Shown in pieces: positions 1 through 7,518 of a stretch of 64,000 nt of DNA. The stretch lies in contig CAZKNR010000239.1 of the NCBI GenBank assembly GCA_964553925.1, positions 1 through 64,000 of the forward strand, given 5' to 3'. Source of the DNA: DAISKN01 sp964553925 (GTDB lineage: Bacteria > Acidobacteriota > Vicinamibacteria > Marinacidobacterales > SMYC01). Positions within the stretch are counted from its first letter, which is position 1. Each line of letters begins with the position of its first letter. Made by a program: the position numbers and the translations under genes. Below the pieces are notes generated by a model, which ran no database searches, was not told the origin of the DNA, and was given only the letters and a program-made list of their open reading frames with translations.

Positions 1-218
1 GGGATCCGCACGGAATCGTCGATGGAGAAGCCACTTCTCTCCCATGAGAGCAAAAGGCGAATGCGGTCTTCTGAGAGAAGGCCTTCTGACTGCAGCAGGC
101 GGAGCACCCGATGACGGAAGAGCTCCTCAGCCATTCGATGACCGAGATAAGGCACGGGCACCCACTGCCCGGAGGCATTCCAGCCGCCCCTGGAACAAAG
201 AGCATGGACGTGGGGATG
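1..218 (-). pseudogene. IS91-family (Y2/HUH) transposase, C-terminal part only
   Basis: On the minus strand an open frame runs from about 218 off the window edge. It reads HPHVHALCSRGGW, then WVPVPYLGHRMAEELFRHRV and a stretch ending LLSWERSGFSIDDSVRI. This matches the pattern of IS91/IS801/IS1294-type transposases: an HUH metal-binding motif (HPHVHAL) followed by the FRHKVLRLL...ERIxLLLSWRHSGFS region. In the family about 200 residues, including the zinc-binding N-terminus, precede the HUH motif. Here the frame is cut exactly before it by the end of the recombinase cassette, so the protein is decapitated. The upstream frame holds no transposase-like residues. Family assignment is by eye. Confidence 0.72.
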
Positions 219-246
219 GCATGTGGAGCGATGCGTTATGTGAAGT
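217..246 (+). repeat. Left terminal inverted repeat of the RIT element
   Basis: The 30 bases at 217-246 are the exact reverse complement of 3709-3738. Read inward from the transposase side they begin TGGCATGTGGAGCGATGCGT. It lies 18 bases beyond the stop of the third recombinase gene. The bases just inside it (AAGTGGTC, 243-250) recur inside the right end at 3668-3675. Confidence 0.92.
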
Positions 247-264
247 GGTCCATGGTCAAGCCTC

Positions 265-1350
265 CTATGTACGAGCGGGTAAAGGCCTTGGGAAAGCGAA
301 ACCTGCGGAGAACTGCACATGATTCCCGGAGGCTTTTGAGAGTTCGTCGAGCCACTGGAGGACGTTCGGCTTCGTCCATCTAGGTCTACGCTTTTGCTTT
401 TTGACATTCGGTGGGTGGGCGGCTTGGAGGGCCTTGCGCTTCATCTTCATGTCGATCTCGACGTAGCCGTGAGTCGTATTGACGTCGGCGTGGCCCAGCC
501 AGTCTTTAACGACGCTGATATCACTGCCTGACTGGAGCAAGTGCATCGCGGTCGTGTGTCGAACGAGATGGGGGCCCATCTTCTTGGGGTTTAATGAAGG
601 ACAATCTCTTGCCGCCTCGACGGCGTAGCGGCGCAGGAGGTAGCGGATCCCGAAGCGAGAGATAGGTCTGCCGCTGGCATTGAGAAACACAGAGAGCGCA
701 TCGGTTGCGTCGGGGTCCCGATCGTTGAGGTAATCCTGGAGTGCGGTGACCGTTTCCGGCCAAAGGGGGCAGAGGCGTTCTTTGCGGCCCTTGCCGACGA
801 GTTTCACTTGGCAGGGTGTTTCGAGACGCAAATCGACGAGCTTCAGGTCCACCACTTCCTGAACACGGGCACCGGTGTTGTAGAGGAACAAAAGGAGCGC
901 GTAATCTCGTCGACCCTTGGGTGAGTTCGCATCGATGCTTTCGAGAAGCGCTCTGATCTCTTGGTCCTCCAGGTATTCGATCGCCTTGTGCTCTGTGCGC
1001 TTGGTTGGGATTTCGCAAATCCGCTGACAGCGTGCCAGCAGCAGGGGCTCTTGAGCAGCTACGTAACGGAAGAAGGCGCGCAACGCCGCGAGCCGGTTGT
1101 TACGCGTTCGGGCAGAGTTTTTCCGGCTCGCTTCGAGATCGTTGAGAAAAGCGACAGCCAACTTCTCGTCAAAGTCTTCCAGGTTCAGCTGGTCGACGGG
1201 TTTTCCAACTTGCTGACAGACGAAGCGGAGAAAAAGCTTGAGACAATCCCGGTAGCTGAGAATGGTGTTGGGGCTGAGCCCCCGTTGGTCAGCCAGATAC
1301 TCATGGAAGAATCCCTGCACGAAACGCGCGAGGGAATGGGTCACGTTCAT
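265..1350 (-). CDS. Tyrosine recombinase C of the RIT trio
   Basis: A 361-residue phage-integrase-family recombinase. The N-terminal SAM-like core-binding domain (about 10-110) is followed by the catalytic domain. The catalytic set is visible: Arg in NTGARVQEV, Lys in the VGKGRKERL hairpin, HLVRH (H-x-x-R), LGHADVNTT (His) and Tyr in HGYVEID. I chose the ATG at 1350 because it overlaps the TGA of the preceding gene (ATGA), like the first junction. A longer open frame to 1548 only overlaps gene B. It is last in the A-B-C operon and ends 18 bases before the left terminal repeat. Confidence 0.88.
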   Translation of the reverse strand: MNVTHSLARFVQGFFHEYLADQRGLSPNTILSYRDCLKLFLRFVCQQVGKPVDQLNLEDFDEKLAVAFLNDLEASRKNSARTRNNRLAALRAFFRYVAAQEPLLLARCQRICEIPTKRTEHKAIEYLEDQEIRALLESIDANSPKGRRDYALLLFLYNTGARVQEVVDLKLVDLRLETPCQVKLVGKGRKERLCPLWPETVTALQDYLNDRDPDATDALSVFLNASGRPISRFGIRYLLRRYAVEAARDCPSLNPKKMGPHLVRHTTAMHLLQSGSDISVVKDWLGHADVNTTHGYVEIDMKMKRKALQAAHPPNVKKQKRRPRWTKPNVLQWLDELSKASGNHVQFSAGFAFPRPLPART

Positions 1351-2324
1351 GCCGGTCCTCCTTTCGCGAGGACGTTTTGACGAAAGTTGGTGAGAAAACG
1401 CTGGTTCGCCTGTTCGAGCAAATCGGCGGTAGCGTGAAGGTAAACCTGAGTCGAAGTGACTTTGACATGGCCGAGGTAGGTGGCGAGGGCGGGCAGAAGC
1501 GTCTGCACGTTCTTGCCCTCGCGATACCAGGCGAGAAGTCGGGTGCAAGCGAAGCTATGACGCAAATGGTGTAGCCGCGGACCCGGGCAGCCCTTTCCAC
1601 CCCGCAGACCACACCGCTTCAGAACCTGACGGAAAGCCAAGTCGACATTGGTGTGGTACAGGCGCTGACCCGTTGTGGTGACGAAGAATGGAGATTCCGA
1701 GGCGGCGGGGAAGACACGAAGGCGCTCTTCGAGGTAGCGCTGGAGCACGGCGGAAGTGGAAATGGAGATGGGCACCCAGCGGGACTTGCCGAACTTGCCC
1801 CTGCGTATGAAGAGCAGATTGCGCTCGAGATCCACATCGCTCAGGTTCAAAGCGAAAGCTTCGCCGCATCGGAGCCCCGTGGTGTAGAGCAGTCCGAACA
1901 GCGTGAAGTAGGTCTTGGGCCGCAGGGAGTTCGTCGGTAAAAGCTCCCGCGCGGCCCGCAGCATGGCCTGGATCTCGCTCTGCGAATAGATGTGCGGAAG
2001 CCGCGAAGGTCTTTTTTGCCGTAGGAGGGTTTTCTCGGGGACAAAGCACTCCGGTTCGAACAGACGCAGAAACCGACAGAACTGACGAACGAGGGAGACC
2101 CGATTTTCTCGGGTGCCCGGATGGAGGTGTCGGGCCGTTTCCAGATAGCGCTCAACCACCTCTCGGCTCGGCCACGGGCCATCAAAGCCTTGCCGGTAGA
2201 CAAAGCGGTCGAAGTGCCGGAGCAGCTGGAGCTGGCTGGAAGAATCGACGCCGCCCAAGCGTCGATAGTCAAGGAAATCAGAAAACCGCTGGGCGAAGAC
2301 GCTGAGAAAGTCGGGGGGGTTCAT
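1347..2324 (-). CDS. Tyrosine recombinase B of the RIT trio
   Basis: A 325-residue tyrosine recombinase, the middle gene of the trio. The catalytic domain shows TTGLRCGEA (Arg), GKFGKSR (beta-hairpin Lys), LHHLRHSFA (H-x-x-R), LGHVKVTSTQ (His) and VYLH (nucleophilic Tyr). The insertion before LGHV (WYREGKNVQTLLPALATY) resembles the 'K.D..LPALATYLGH' arrangement of one RIT recombinase class. The start overlaps the end of gene A by 4 bp and the stop overlaps gene C by 4 bp, so translation of the three is probably coupled. All key residues are present, so the enzyme looks intact. Confidence 0.88.
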   Translation of the reverse strand: MNPPDFLSVFAQRFSDFLDYRRLGGVDSSSQLQLLRHFDRFVYRQGFDGPWPSREVVERYLETARHLHPGTRENRVSLVRQFCRFLRLFEPECFVPEKTLLRQKRPSRLPHIYSQSEIQAMLRAARELLPTNSLRPKTYFTLFGLLYTTGLRCGEAFALNLSDVDLERNLLFIRRGKFGKSRWVPISISTSAVLQRYLEERLRVFPAASESPFFVTTTGQRLYHTNVDLAFRQVLKRCGLRGGKGCPGPRLHHLRHSFACTRLLAWYREGKNVQTLLPALATYLGHVKVTSTQVYLHATADLLEQANQRFLTNFRQNVLAKGGPA

Positions 2325-3625
2325 GACGCCACCTCCGGCCAGTCGAGCGGCACGAGCTGGAGCGTTCGAAAGTCGACCTTGGTGTAGATGAAGGTGGTGT
2401 TGATGTTTCGGTGACCCAAGAGATCGGCGATCGTTTTCAAAGTCTGCCCTTGTTGGAGCATACGGGCGGCGAAGGCGTGCCGGAATGCGTGGCAGGACGC
2501 CTTGGGCTTGTTCACCCCAGCCTGGTGCATACGCTGAGAGACCATCTTCGAAACCGCACTGGCCGATCTCAGCGGCCGGATAGGCGCATGGGAAGTCAAA
2601 AAGACCTCGGGGTAGAGGGCCTGCGGTCGTCCGAGACGCAGGTAATCCAGTAGGCTGTCACCCACCTCATCGGTGAGGGGGTGGATCAGTTGCTTGCCTC
2701 CTTTGTGGGCTCGAAAACGGATCTGGTTCTCTCTCCACTGAACATCGTCCAGTTGCAGGGCGCGGACTTGGCCACTACGCACGCCGTAGGTGTAGAGCAG
2801 CTGAAGGATCGCGAAGTCGCGCCGGCCAGCACACGTCGTACGGTCGATACGGTGAAGGGTCTTTTGCGCATCCTCCTCCGAGATCGCCCGCGGAACCCCG
2901 GACAACTTGTAGGTGCGTAGGGGAGGCACGACCTCGGCCAGATCGCGCTCGAGGTAGCCCTGCTGGAGGCAGAAGCGAAGAAACGAACGCAAAACGCCCT
3001 GCAGGCGTCGGCGTAGGTTCGGTCCTCTATCCTGGCCGTACTTGGTGAAGAACGCTAGAACCTGCTCCGGCGAGAGCTGGCCTAATCGCGCCACCACAGG
3101 ACCACCGAGATTGTTGAGGAAATCGCTCACGCACTGCCGATGCGCCCTGAGGGTATGTCCCGCCAGATTGCGCTCGCACTTCAAGTAGTCCAGGTACTTC
3201 TCAAGTACTCCGTCGTACGGCGGAGACGAGGGTGAACAGGGGGCCAGAAGACCGCTCTCCCCCAGGTAATCCAAGAAGGAGCGAACGGAACTCGGCGCAC
3301 CGACATGTTTACAGCCGCTACGTCCAGCGCAGCGGCACCGCGGCAGATGCTTGCTGATAAACCGCTCCGCATGGGTTCTCTCCACCCCATGAGCGTCTTT
3401 GACCCCTTGGCCTCGAAGAAATCCGTTGAAGTGAGATAGCTGCCAGGCCCGTCGACGCATTCCCGATCGGGAAAACCCTTGGCGACGAAGCCACTCACAG
3501 AACCCATCCATCATCGGGCCCAAGGGCGGCAGGCGAAACCGGGCCAGAGCGGATGGGCGACGAAATAGATCTTCCAATACCATGACAAACCCCCTTCGGC
3601 CGGAAATCGGCCGCAGGGCTGTCAT
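2321..3625 (-). CDS. Tyrosine recombinase A of the RIT trio
   Basis: A 434-residue tyrosine recombinase, first in the operon. An N-terminal extension with a Cys-rich patch (RCRCAGRSGCKHVG, about residues 96-110) precedes the core-binding domain. The catalytic residues are in YGVRSGQV (Arg), AHKGGK (Lys), CHAFRHAFA (H-x-x-R), LGHRNINTT (His) and FIYTKV (Tyr). An alternative ATG at 3583 (MVLEDLF) would shorten it by 14 residues and may be the real start. The Cys-rich patch is unusual for an integrase and could bind zinc. It is expected to act with B and C on the terminal repeats. Confidence 0.87.
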   Translation of the reverse strand: MTALRPISGRRGFVMVLEDLFRRPSALARFRLPPLGPMMDGFCEWLRRQGFSRSGMRRRAWQLSHFNGFLRGQGVKDAHGVERTHAERFISKHLPRCRCAGRSGCKHVGAPSSVRSFLDYLGESGLLAPCSPSSPPYDGVLEKYLDYLKCERNLAGHTLRAHRQCVSDFLNNLGGPVVARLGQLSPEQVLAFFTKYGQDRGPNLRRRLQGVLRSFLRFCLQQGYLERDLAEVVPPLRTYKLSGVPRAISEEDAQKTLHRIDRTTCAGRRDFAILQLLYTYGVRSGQVRALQLDDVQWRENQIRFRAHKGGKQLIHPLTDEVGDSLLDYLRLGRPQALYPEVFLTSHAPIRPLRSASAVSKMVSQRMHQAGVNKPKASCHAFRHAFAARMLQQGQTLKTIADLLGHRNINTTFIYTKVDFRTLQLVPLDWPEVAS

Positions 3626-3661
3626 GCATCGGGATTATGTGGAGTGCAAGACCGAGACCGT

Positions 3662-3698
3662 CTTGCTAAGTGGTCTATCAACGAGACCTTTAAGCAAG
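3662..3698. repeat. Imperfect 37-bp palindrome inside the right end of the RIT element
   Basis: CTTGCT (3662-3667) and GGTCT (3672-3676) are mirrored by AGACC (3684-3688) and AGCAAG (3693-3698) around a short centre. This gives two roughly 15-base arms. Tyrosine recombinases bind pairs of inverted arms around a 6-8 bp crossover region, so this could be a core recombination site, or an operator for the recombinase operon. The role is inference; the symmetry is visible. Confidence 0.55.
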
Positions 3699-3708
3699 TG
3701 GAGGCGTT

Positions 3709-3738
3709 ACTTCACATAACGCATCGCTCCACATGCCA
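3709..3738 (-). repeat. Right terminal inverted repeat of the RIT element
   Basis: These 30 bases match the reverse complement of 217-246 without a mismatch, starting ACTTCACATAACGCATCGCT. The repeat ends against the codons for KMQL of the interrupted sensor kinase. It lies about 80 bases upstream of the first recombinase gene, so the element's promoter must sit between 3626 and 3708 or beyond. Confidence 0.92.
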
Positions 3739-4243
3739 GCTGCATCTTCAGCCGGTGAAGCTGCGACTGCGCGAGCTCCGCTTCGAGCTGTGTCGCACGG
3801 AGCTCCCGCTCACGGAAGCGGTCGTAATAATGAAGAGCGTGGGTCGCGCCCACGAGGGCCCAGTAGATGAGGAGGTTCCACTGCATGTGGACCGCGTAGA
3901 CCGCGCGGAGCGGCTCGACGGGAATGTGGCTCGCCCGGGTCACGAGCACGAGGACCGCGAGATGCGCGAACGAGACCAGAAGGCAGGCGGGAAGTTGGAG
4001 CTGGAGGCTCACGAGAAAGTCGGTCCCCTCTCTCAAGAAGAGCCGGCTGAGCCAGACGACCAAAGGCGCCAGCGCCGCCCAGGCGTACCAGTAGGAGAAC
4101 GACCAGGCGAGGGCCTCGGACCACGAGCCGCTCCCCCCGAGAACGCGGGTGTTGATGATCTGGATCTGGGCCCCGAAGAGAAGCGCGAGCGCGGTCCACG
4201 AGGCGAGGATGAGCCAGAATCGCGCTTTCCGCTTGGGCGCCAT
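3737..4243 (-). pseudogene. LytS/YehU-like sensor histidine kinase, N-terminal fragment cut by the RIT element
   Basis: About 169 residues survive: four hydrophobic helices (about 7-27, 41-66, 77-100, 114-138), then a coiled coil ending ELAQSQLHRLKMQL. In LytS/YehU-type kinases KMQL is followed directly by the phospho-acceptor box QPHFLFN. Here the RIT terminal repeat begins at that point and the frame ends nine codons later at 3707. The His box and the ATPase domain are therefore missing and the product cannot signal. The missing half is not on the other side of the element, where an IS91 transposase is found instead. These kinases usually sit next to a LytTR regulator; none is seen here. 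Confidence 0.8.
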
Positions 4244-4279
4244 CGGGGTCCATGATACATGCGAATGCTCGGCCTCACT

Positions 4280-4307
4280 TAGAATGGCGCCGGTCTCGCG
4301 AGAAGGA
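4280..4307 (+). promoter_or_regulatory. Promoter/leader motif, copy 1 (TAGAAT -10)
   Basis: TAGAATGGCGCC, a GGTCTCG block and AGAAGGA recur at 7481-7509 with one mismatch and one 1-base indel, each time upstream of a plus-strand exported protein. TAGAAT fits a sigma70-type -10. No convincing -35 is seen at either copy. Here the gene start is about 40 bases downstream of the motif. Confidence 0.4.
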
Positions 4308-4347
4308 CTCTATAATGGGCCAGTTCGCAAACCTGAAGGAGGCGGCC

Positions 4348-5085
4348 ATGCGCTCTTTTCTAGCTGCTATTGCTTTCGCTTTGGTAACCTCCACTGCTGA
4401 CGCCGCGACGCTGTACCGGGCCATGTTCGTGCGAGCCGCCCCCGGGAGGCTCCTGGACATCATTGCGCTCTACAAGGAGAGAGTTCCTGCTTTCGAAGCC
4501 GCGGGCGACGAGCCTCCTTTGTGGATGCGTCACCGCATCGGTGACCAGTGGGATCTCATGCTCCTCTTCCCCATGGAGAGCTTCACTGAATATTTTTCCA
4601 AGGAGCGCGTGGCTCGCCGCGCCACCGCCGCTCAAGAGCAGGGCCTTCCCACTCCCAGCGACTTCAGGCAGATGGTCCGCGAGCGGATGGCCTGGCATGA
4701 AGAAGTGTTCGTCGAGGGTCCCTCGGTCGAAGACCTCAAAAAAGCGTTCGAGGGGGCCGGGCTTTTTCACGTCGAGATGTTCATGGCGCTGGCCGGCAAG
4801 CAAGCCGAGCTGCGGCGGGAGCGCGAGATGGAAAACGCGTTTCTCGAGAAGATCGGCCGCCCGAAGCGCCTCATCTTCACCCACGTCGAGGGCGCGGGCT
4901 GGGACCTCTTCAGCGTGGGTGTCTTTCGGGACCTCAAGCACTTTGCCGAAAGCGGTGACGTTGCGCGCGAGAAACTGGAAACCGCGGCGCGCGCCGCGGG
5001 CTTCCTTGGAGTGGATGCCATGGGTCCGTTTCTGAGGACCCTCATCGCCACGCACCACGACACGCTGGCGGAGTCGGTGAAGTAG
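4348..5085 (+). CDS. Exported protein of unknown function, possibly NIPSNAP/EthD-like
   Basis: 245 residues. The start is ATG 4348, preceded by GAAGGAGG at good spacing, and gives a clean signal peptide (MRSFLAAIAFALVTSTADAA). The longer upstream frame has no signal peptide. The mature part begins with a beta strand, TLYRAMFVRAAPGR, followed by a helix, reminiscent of dimeric alpha/beta-barrel (NIPSNAP/EthD-like) domains. A second similar half may start near AGLFHVEMFMALAGK. No catalytic motif is recognised. It converges with the barrel gene at 5094. Function unknown. Confidence 0.75.
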   Translation: MRSFLAAIAFALVTSTADAATLYRAMFVRAAPGRLLDIIALYKERVPAFEAAGDEPPLWMRHRIGDQWDLMLLFPMESFTEYFSKERVARRATAAQEQGLPTPSDFRQMVRERMAWHEEVFVEGPSVEDLKKAFEGAGLFHVEMFMALAGKQAELRREREMENAFLEKIGRPKRLIFTHVEGAGWDLFSVGVFRDLKHFAESGDVAREKLETAARAAGFLGVDAMGPFLRTLIATHHDTLAESVK

Positions 5086-5093
5086 GGAGAATC

Positions 5094-7403
5094 TCAGAAT
5101 CGAAACAGGCGAGTGAACTTGACGACCAGGCTCCGGTTCTGGAGCAGGGGGAAACCCGGCACGTTCGTGTAGCGCCCGTCGGTGTAAACCACGAACAGAT
5201 CGCTCCCGGCGTCGTATTCCCAGCGGAAGCGCACGTTGGTCGCGAGCGAATCGGTGCTGGAGCTGTATTGCACGAGCGCCCCCACGAAAATGCGAGGGGA
5301 GAGCGAAAAATTGACCCGGGTGCTCAGAACCTTCGTGGTAAAGCTGCCCTGAGGGATGTCGACCCAGTTCCAGGAGAGTCGGGGCTCGAAGTTGAGCCGC
5401 GGCGAAATCTCGGCCCGGCCGGTGTAGCTGGCTTCGGTCCGCGTGCCGTCGTAGAAGCTTCCCTGTCGCAAACTGAACCGTCCCGAGACCTTCCGCTGAG
5501 GCCCCATCTGGTAAGAGGTGCGGACGTCTTGGAAGTTGTACTCGCCTACCGGGATCACCACACCGCTTTCGATCTCGAAGGGCTCGGGGAGGAACTCGTA
5601 GTTGCGCGAATACTCCACAACAATTTGATCGCTCGATTCGAAGTCCATGGTGAACTTGGCCTGGGCTTCGCGGGTCTCGAGCGTCCCCGCTCCATCGGTG
5701 ATGTATTCCATGCTCCCCTCCCACCCGACCTTGCGTACGCCGCGAAGCGACTTGGGCCGCGGGCTGAAGCGAGCGCGAGCGAAGCTGCGGCGGAAGTCCT
5801 CTCGCCGGAGAAAGCCGATCTCGGGGTTGAAATTCTCGCCAACCGCGAGGTACTCGGTCTCGAACCCGTAGCGGTCGGCGTTGAGGTCGAGCTGCGCCCG
5901 GTAGCTTTCGTCGTTGCCAGAGCGGCCCTCGGTCGAGCTCCGCGCGTAATAGGTGTTGACCGCGGAGTTGGCGAAAAAATTGAAGTTGGCGTCGACCCCG
6001 TAGACCTCGTTCGAGCCCCGACCGCTCGTCGCCGGGGAGCGGCGCGTCGCGATCACACCGACGTTACTCCGGCGCAGGATGTCCCGCTTGAGTCGAATCA
6101 CGGAAAAATTGGTGGCGAGCGCCCCCTCAGCCGCGACTTCGGCCGTCCCGATTCCCAGGACACCGATGCTGTAGGGGCCAGCCTTGCCGGTGAGGCGGCC
6201 TCCAGCATCGATAGGGACCATGGTCTCGTCGCTCACGCCAATCCGCCGGCTGAAGAAGAGGATCGGCGTATTGCTCTGCTCCATACCGCCTCCACCTCCG
6301 CCCCCTCCCCCGCCCCCTCCCCCGCCTCGAGTCGAAACGCCGCCGAAGGCAAAGATGCCCTGTCCCTCCAGGAAAAAATCGCGCTTTTCGGGAAAGAACA
6401 GGCCGAAGCGGGTGAGGTTGACTTGCACTTCGTCCTCTTCCACTTGCGCGAAGTCGGTGTTGTAGGTGAAGTCGAAGATGAGGCTCCGGGTGAGACCGTA
6501 CTTGAGATCGAAGCCCGCGTCGAATTGGAGATCGCTTTCGACCGCAGGAACGGCGTTCCGATCGGTAGTGACTCCGGAGACGGCGTAGGGCTTCAGCTCG
6601 AGGTTCTTCGATTGCGCGGGGGTCTCGATACCCACCAGGGTCGCAGCCGAGGATAGTTTGATCACACCCCTCTGCCCGTAGGCTGCGGGGATCCGGGTGA
6701 GGTACGAGTGCTCGTTCTTGGAGCGCACGACGCGGCGGAAGTTGATCCCCCAGATCGGAGAGGGTCCCGCGCTGTAGCGAAGCGACTTGAAGGGGATGGA
6801 CATCTCCACCGTCCACCCGCCGCTGAAACGCCGGCTCTCGGACTCGTACACGGTATTCCAGTCGCGATTGTTGTCGCGCTCATCGGTCACGTAGCTGTCA
6901 GCAAGCCCGCCAATCGGGTTGGTATAGAACATGAAGCCGTTGCGCCGGTCGTAGAACGTATCGAGAATGACCGCGAAGTTGTCGTTGAAAAAGATGTTGA
7001 AGTTGTCCCGCCGCATCTCGTTGGCGACGATCTTCTCGGGCTGGCTGTCCCAGCAGCGCCCGGCCACGTAAACGTTTTTCTCGTCAAAGAGCACCCAGAC
7101 TTCGGTCCGCTCGGTAGCGGGCTCGCCCTCATGAGGCTCCTGCTGGATGAAGTCGCTCGCCCCGGGGACGCTCTGGTACACGCTTTCTTCGAGAAGACCA
7201 TCCACGTCGAGGGGGACGTCGATGCGAACCGCCCGGAGTGTCGCCCTTCCCCGCTCGTCGCGCGCGATCACCTCCGGAGGCTCCGGGGGGGGCGGGCCAT
7301 CGATAGGTGCGGGCAGGAAGGGGTTGTCGATCGACCCGGGGAAGGCCAGTGCGGCCGGAGAGAATAAGAGCCATAGCCAGAGAAGCGGATTGCGTAGCTG
7401 CAC
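5094..7403 (-). CDS. DUF5916-type outer-membrane barrel with N-terminal CBM9-like domain
   Basis: About 769 residues. I chose the GTG at 7403, preceded by CGAGGG, because it puts a signal peptide (NPLLWLWLLFSPAALA) at the N-terminus. A CBM9-like beta-sandwich follows (about 45-230; VPLDVDGLLEESVY, WVLFDEKNVYVAGRC, VEMSIPFKSLRY). Then comes a long barrel domain ending in FTRLFRF, a typical outer-membrane C-terminus with terminal Phe. The FFPEKRDFFLEGQ signature is that of the DUF5916 family, common in Acidobacteria and Bacteroidetes and often linked to uptake or anchoring. Odd: an uninterrupted run of 14 glycines lies between STR and MEQ. Confidence 0.85.
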   Translation of the reverse strand: MQLRNPLLWLWLLFSPAALAFPGSIDNPFLPAPIDGPPPPEPPEVIARDERGRATLRAVRIDVPLDVDGLLEESVYQSVPGASDFIQQEPHEGEPATERTEVWVLFDEKNVYVAGRCWDSQPEKIVANEMRRDNFNIFFNDNFAVILDTFYDRRNGFMFYTNPIGGLADSYVTDERDNNRDWNTVYESESRRFSGGWTVEMSIPFKSLRYSAGPSPIWGINFRRVVRSKNEHSYLTRIPAAYGQRGVIKLSSAATLVGIETPAQSKNLELKPYAVSGVTTDRNAVPAVESDLQFDAGFDLKYGLTRSLIFDFTYNTDFAQVEEDEVQVNLTRFGLFFPEKRDFFLEGQGIFAFGGVSTRGGGGGGGGGGGGGGMEQSNTPILFFSRRIGVSDETMVPIDAGGRLTGKAGPYSIGVLGIGTAEVAAEGALATNFSVIRLKRDILRRSNVGVIATRRSPATSGRGSNEVYGVDANFNFFANSAVNTYYARSSTEGRSGNDESYRAQLDLNADRYGFETEYLAVGENFNPEIGFLRREDFRRSFARARFSPRPKSLRGVRKVGWEGSMEYITDGAGTLETREAQAKFTMDFESSDQIVVEYSRNYEFLPEPFEIESGVVIPVGEYNFQDVRTSYQMGPQRKVSGRFSLRQGSFYDGTRTEASYTGRAEISPRLNFEPRLSWNWVDIPQGSFTTKVLSTRVNFSLSPRIFVGALVQYSSSTDSLATNVRFRWEYDAGSDLFVVYTDGRYTNVPGFPLLQNRSLVVKFTRLFRF
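6290..6331 (-). repeat. Low-complexity tract coding 14 consecutive glycines
   Basis: Fourteen GGN codons in a row (GGC/GGG/GGA/GGT, mixed) encode a polyglycine loop inside the DUF5916 barrel. The imperfect GGGGGA/GGGGGC periodicity suggests slippage or short-unit duplication. Confidence 0.85.
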
Positions 7404-7480
7404 GGGCCCTCGATGATAGTCCGCCCGCCACGAGCCGCACAACTTGACGGAACGTTGAAGCGTGCGTCCTCGACCTCGCG

Positions 7481-7509
7481 TAGAATGGCGCCCGGTCTCG
7501 CCAGAAGGA
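7481..7509 (+). promoter_or_regulatory. Promoter/leader motif, copy 2 (TAGAAT -10)
   Basis: Second copy of the 4280-4307 motif. Here AGAAGGAG at its end is also the ribosome binding site for the ATG at 7519. TAGAAT is the likely -10, giving a transcript with a leader of roughly 25-30 bases. Confidence 0.45.
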
Positions 7510-7518
7510 GAAGAGCCC

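Larger units (their letters stand above)
217..3738 (-). mobile_element. RIT-type element: three tyrosine recombinases between perfect 30-bp inverted repeats
   Basis: Three different tyrosine recombinase genes lie head to tail on the minus strand, each overlapping the next by 4 bp. Nothing else is carried between perfect 30-bp terminal inverted repeats at 217-246 and 3709-3738. Three overlapping recombinases plus terminal repeats is the definition of a recombinase-in-trio (RIT) element. The outer flanks differ in kind: a truncated IS91 transposase on the left and a truncated sensor kinase on the right. No target-site duplication was found by eye. The exact outer end is uncertain by about 3 bases, because the outermost TGG could be shared by chance with the target. 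Confidence 0.88.

Noticed and set aside
1301..1612. Open frames overlapping the recombinase genes, including a 427-residue reading of recombinase C from 1548
   Set aside because: The extra N-terminus overlaps recombinase B and has no family match; ATG 1350 gives the ATGA overlap and a normal length.
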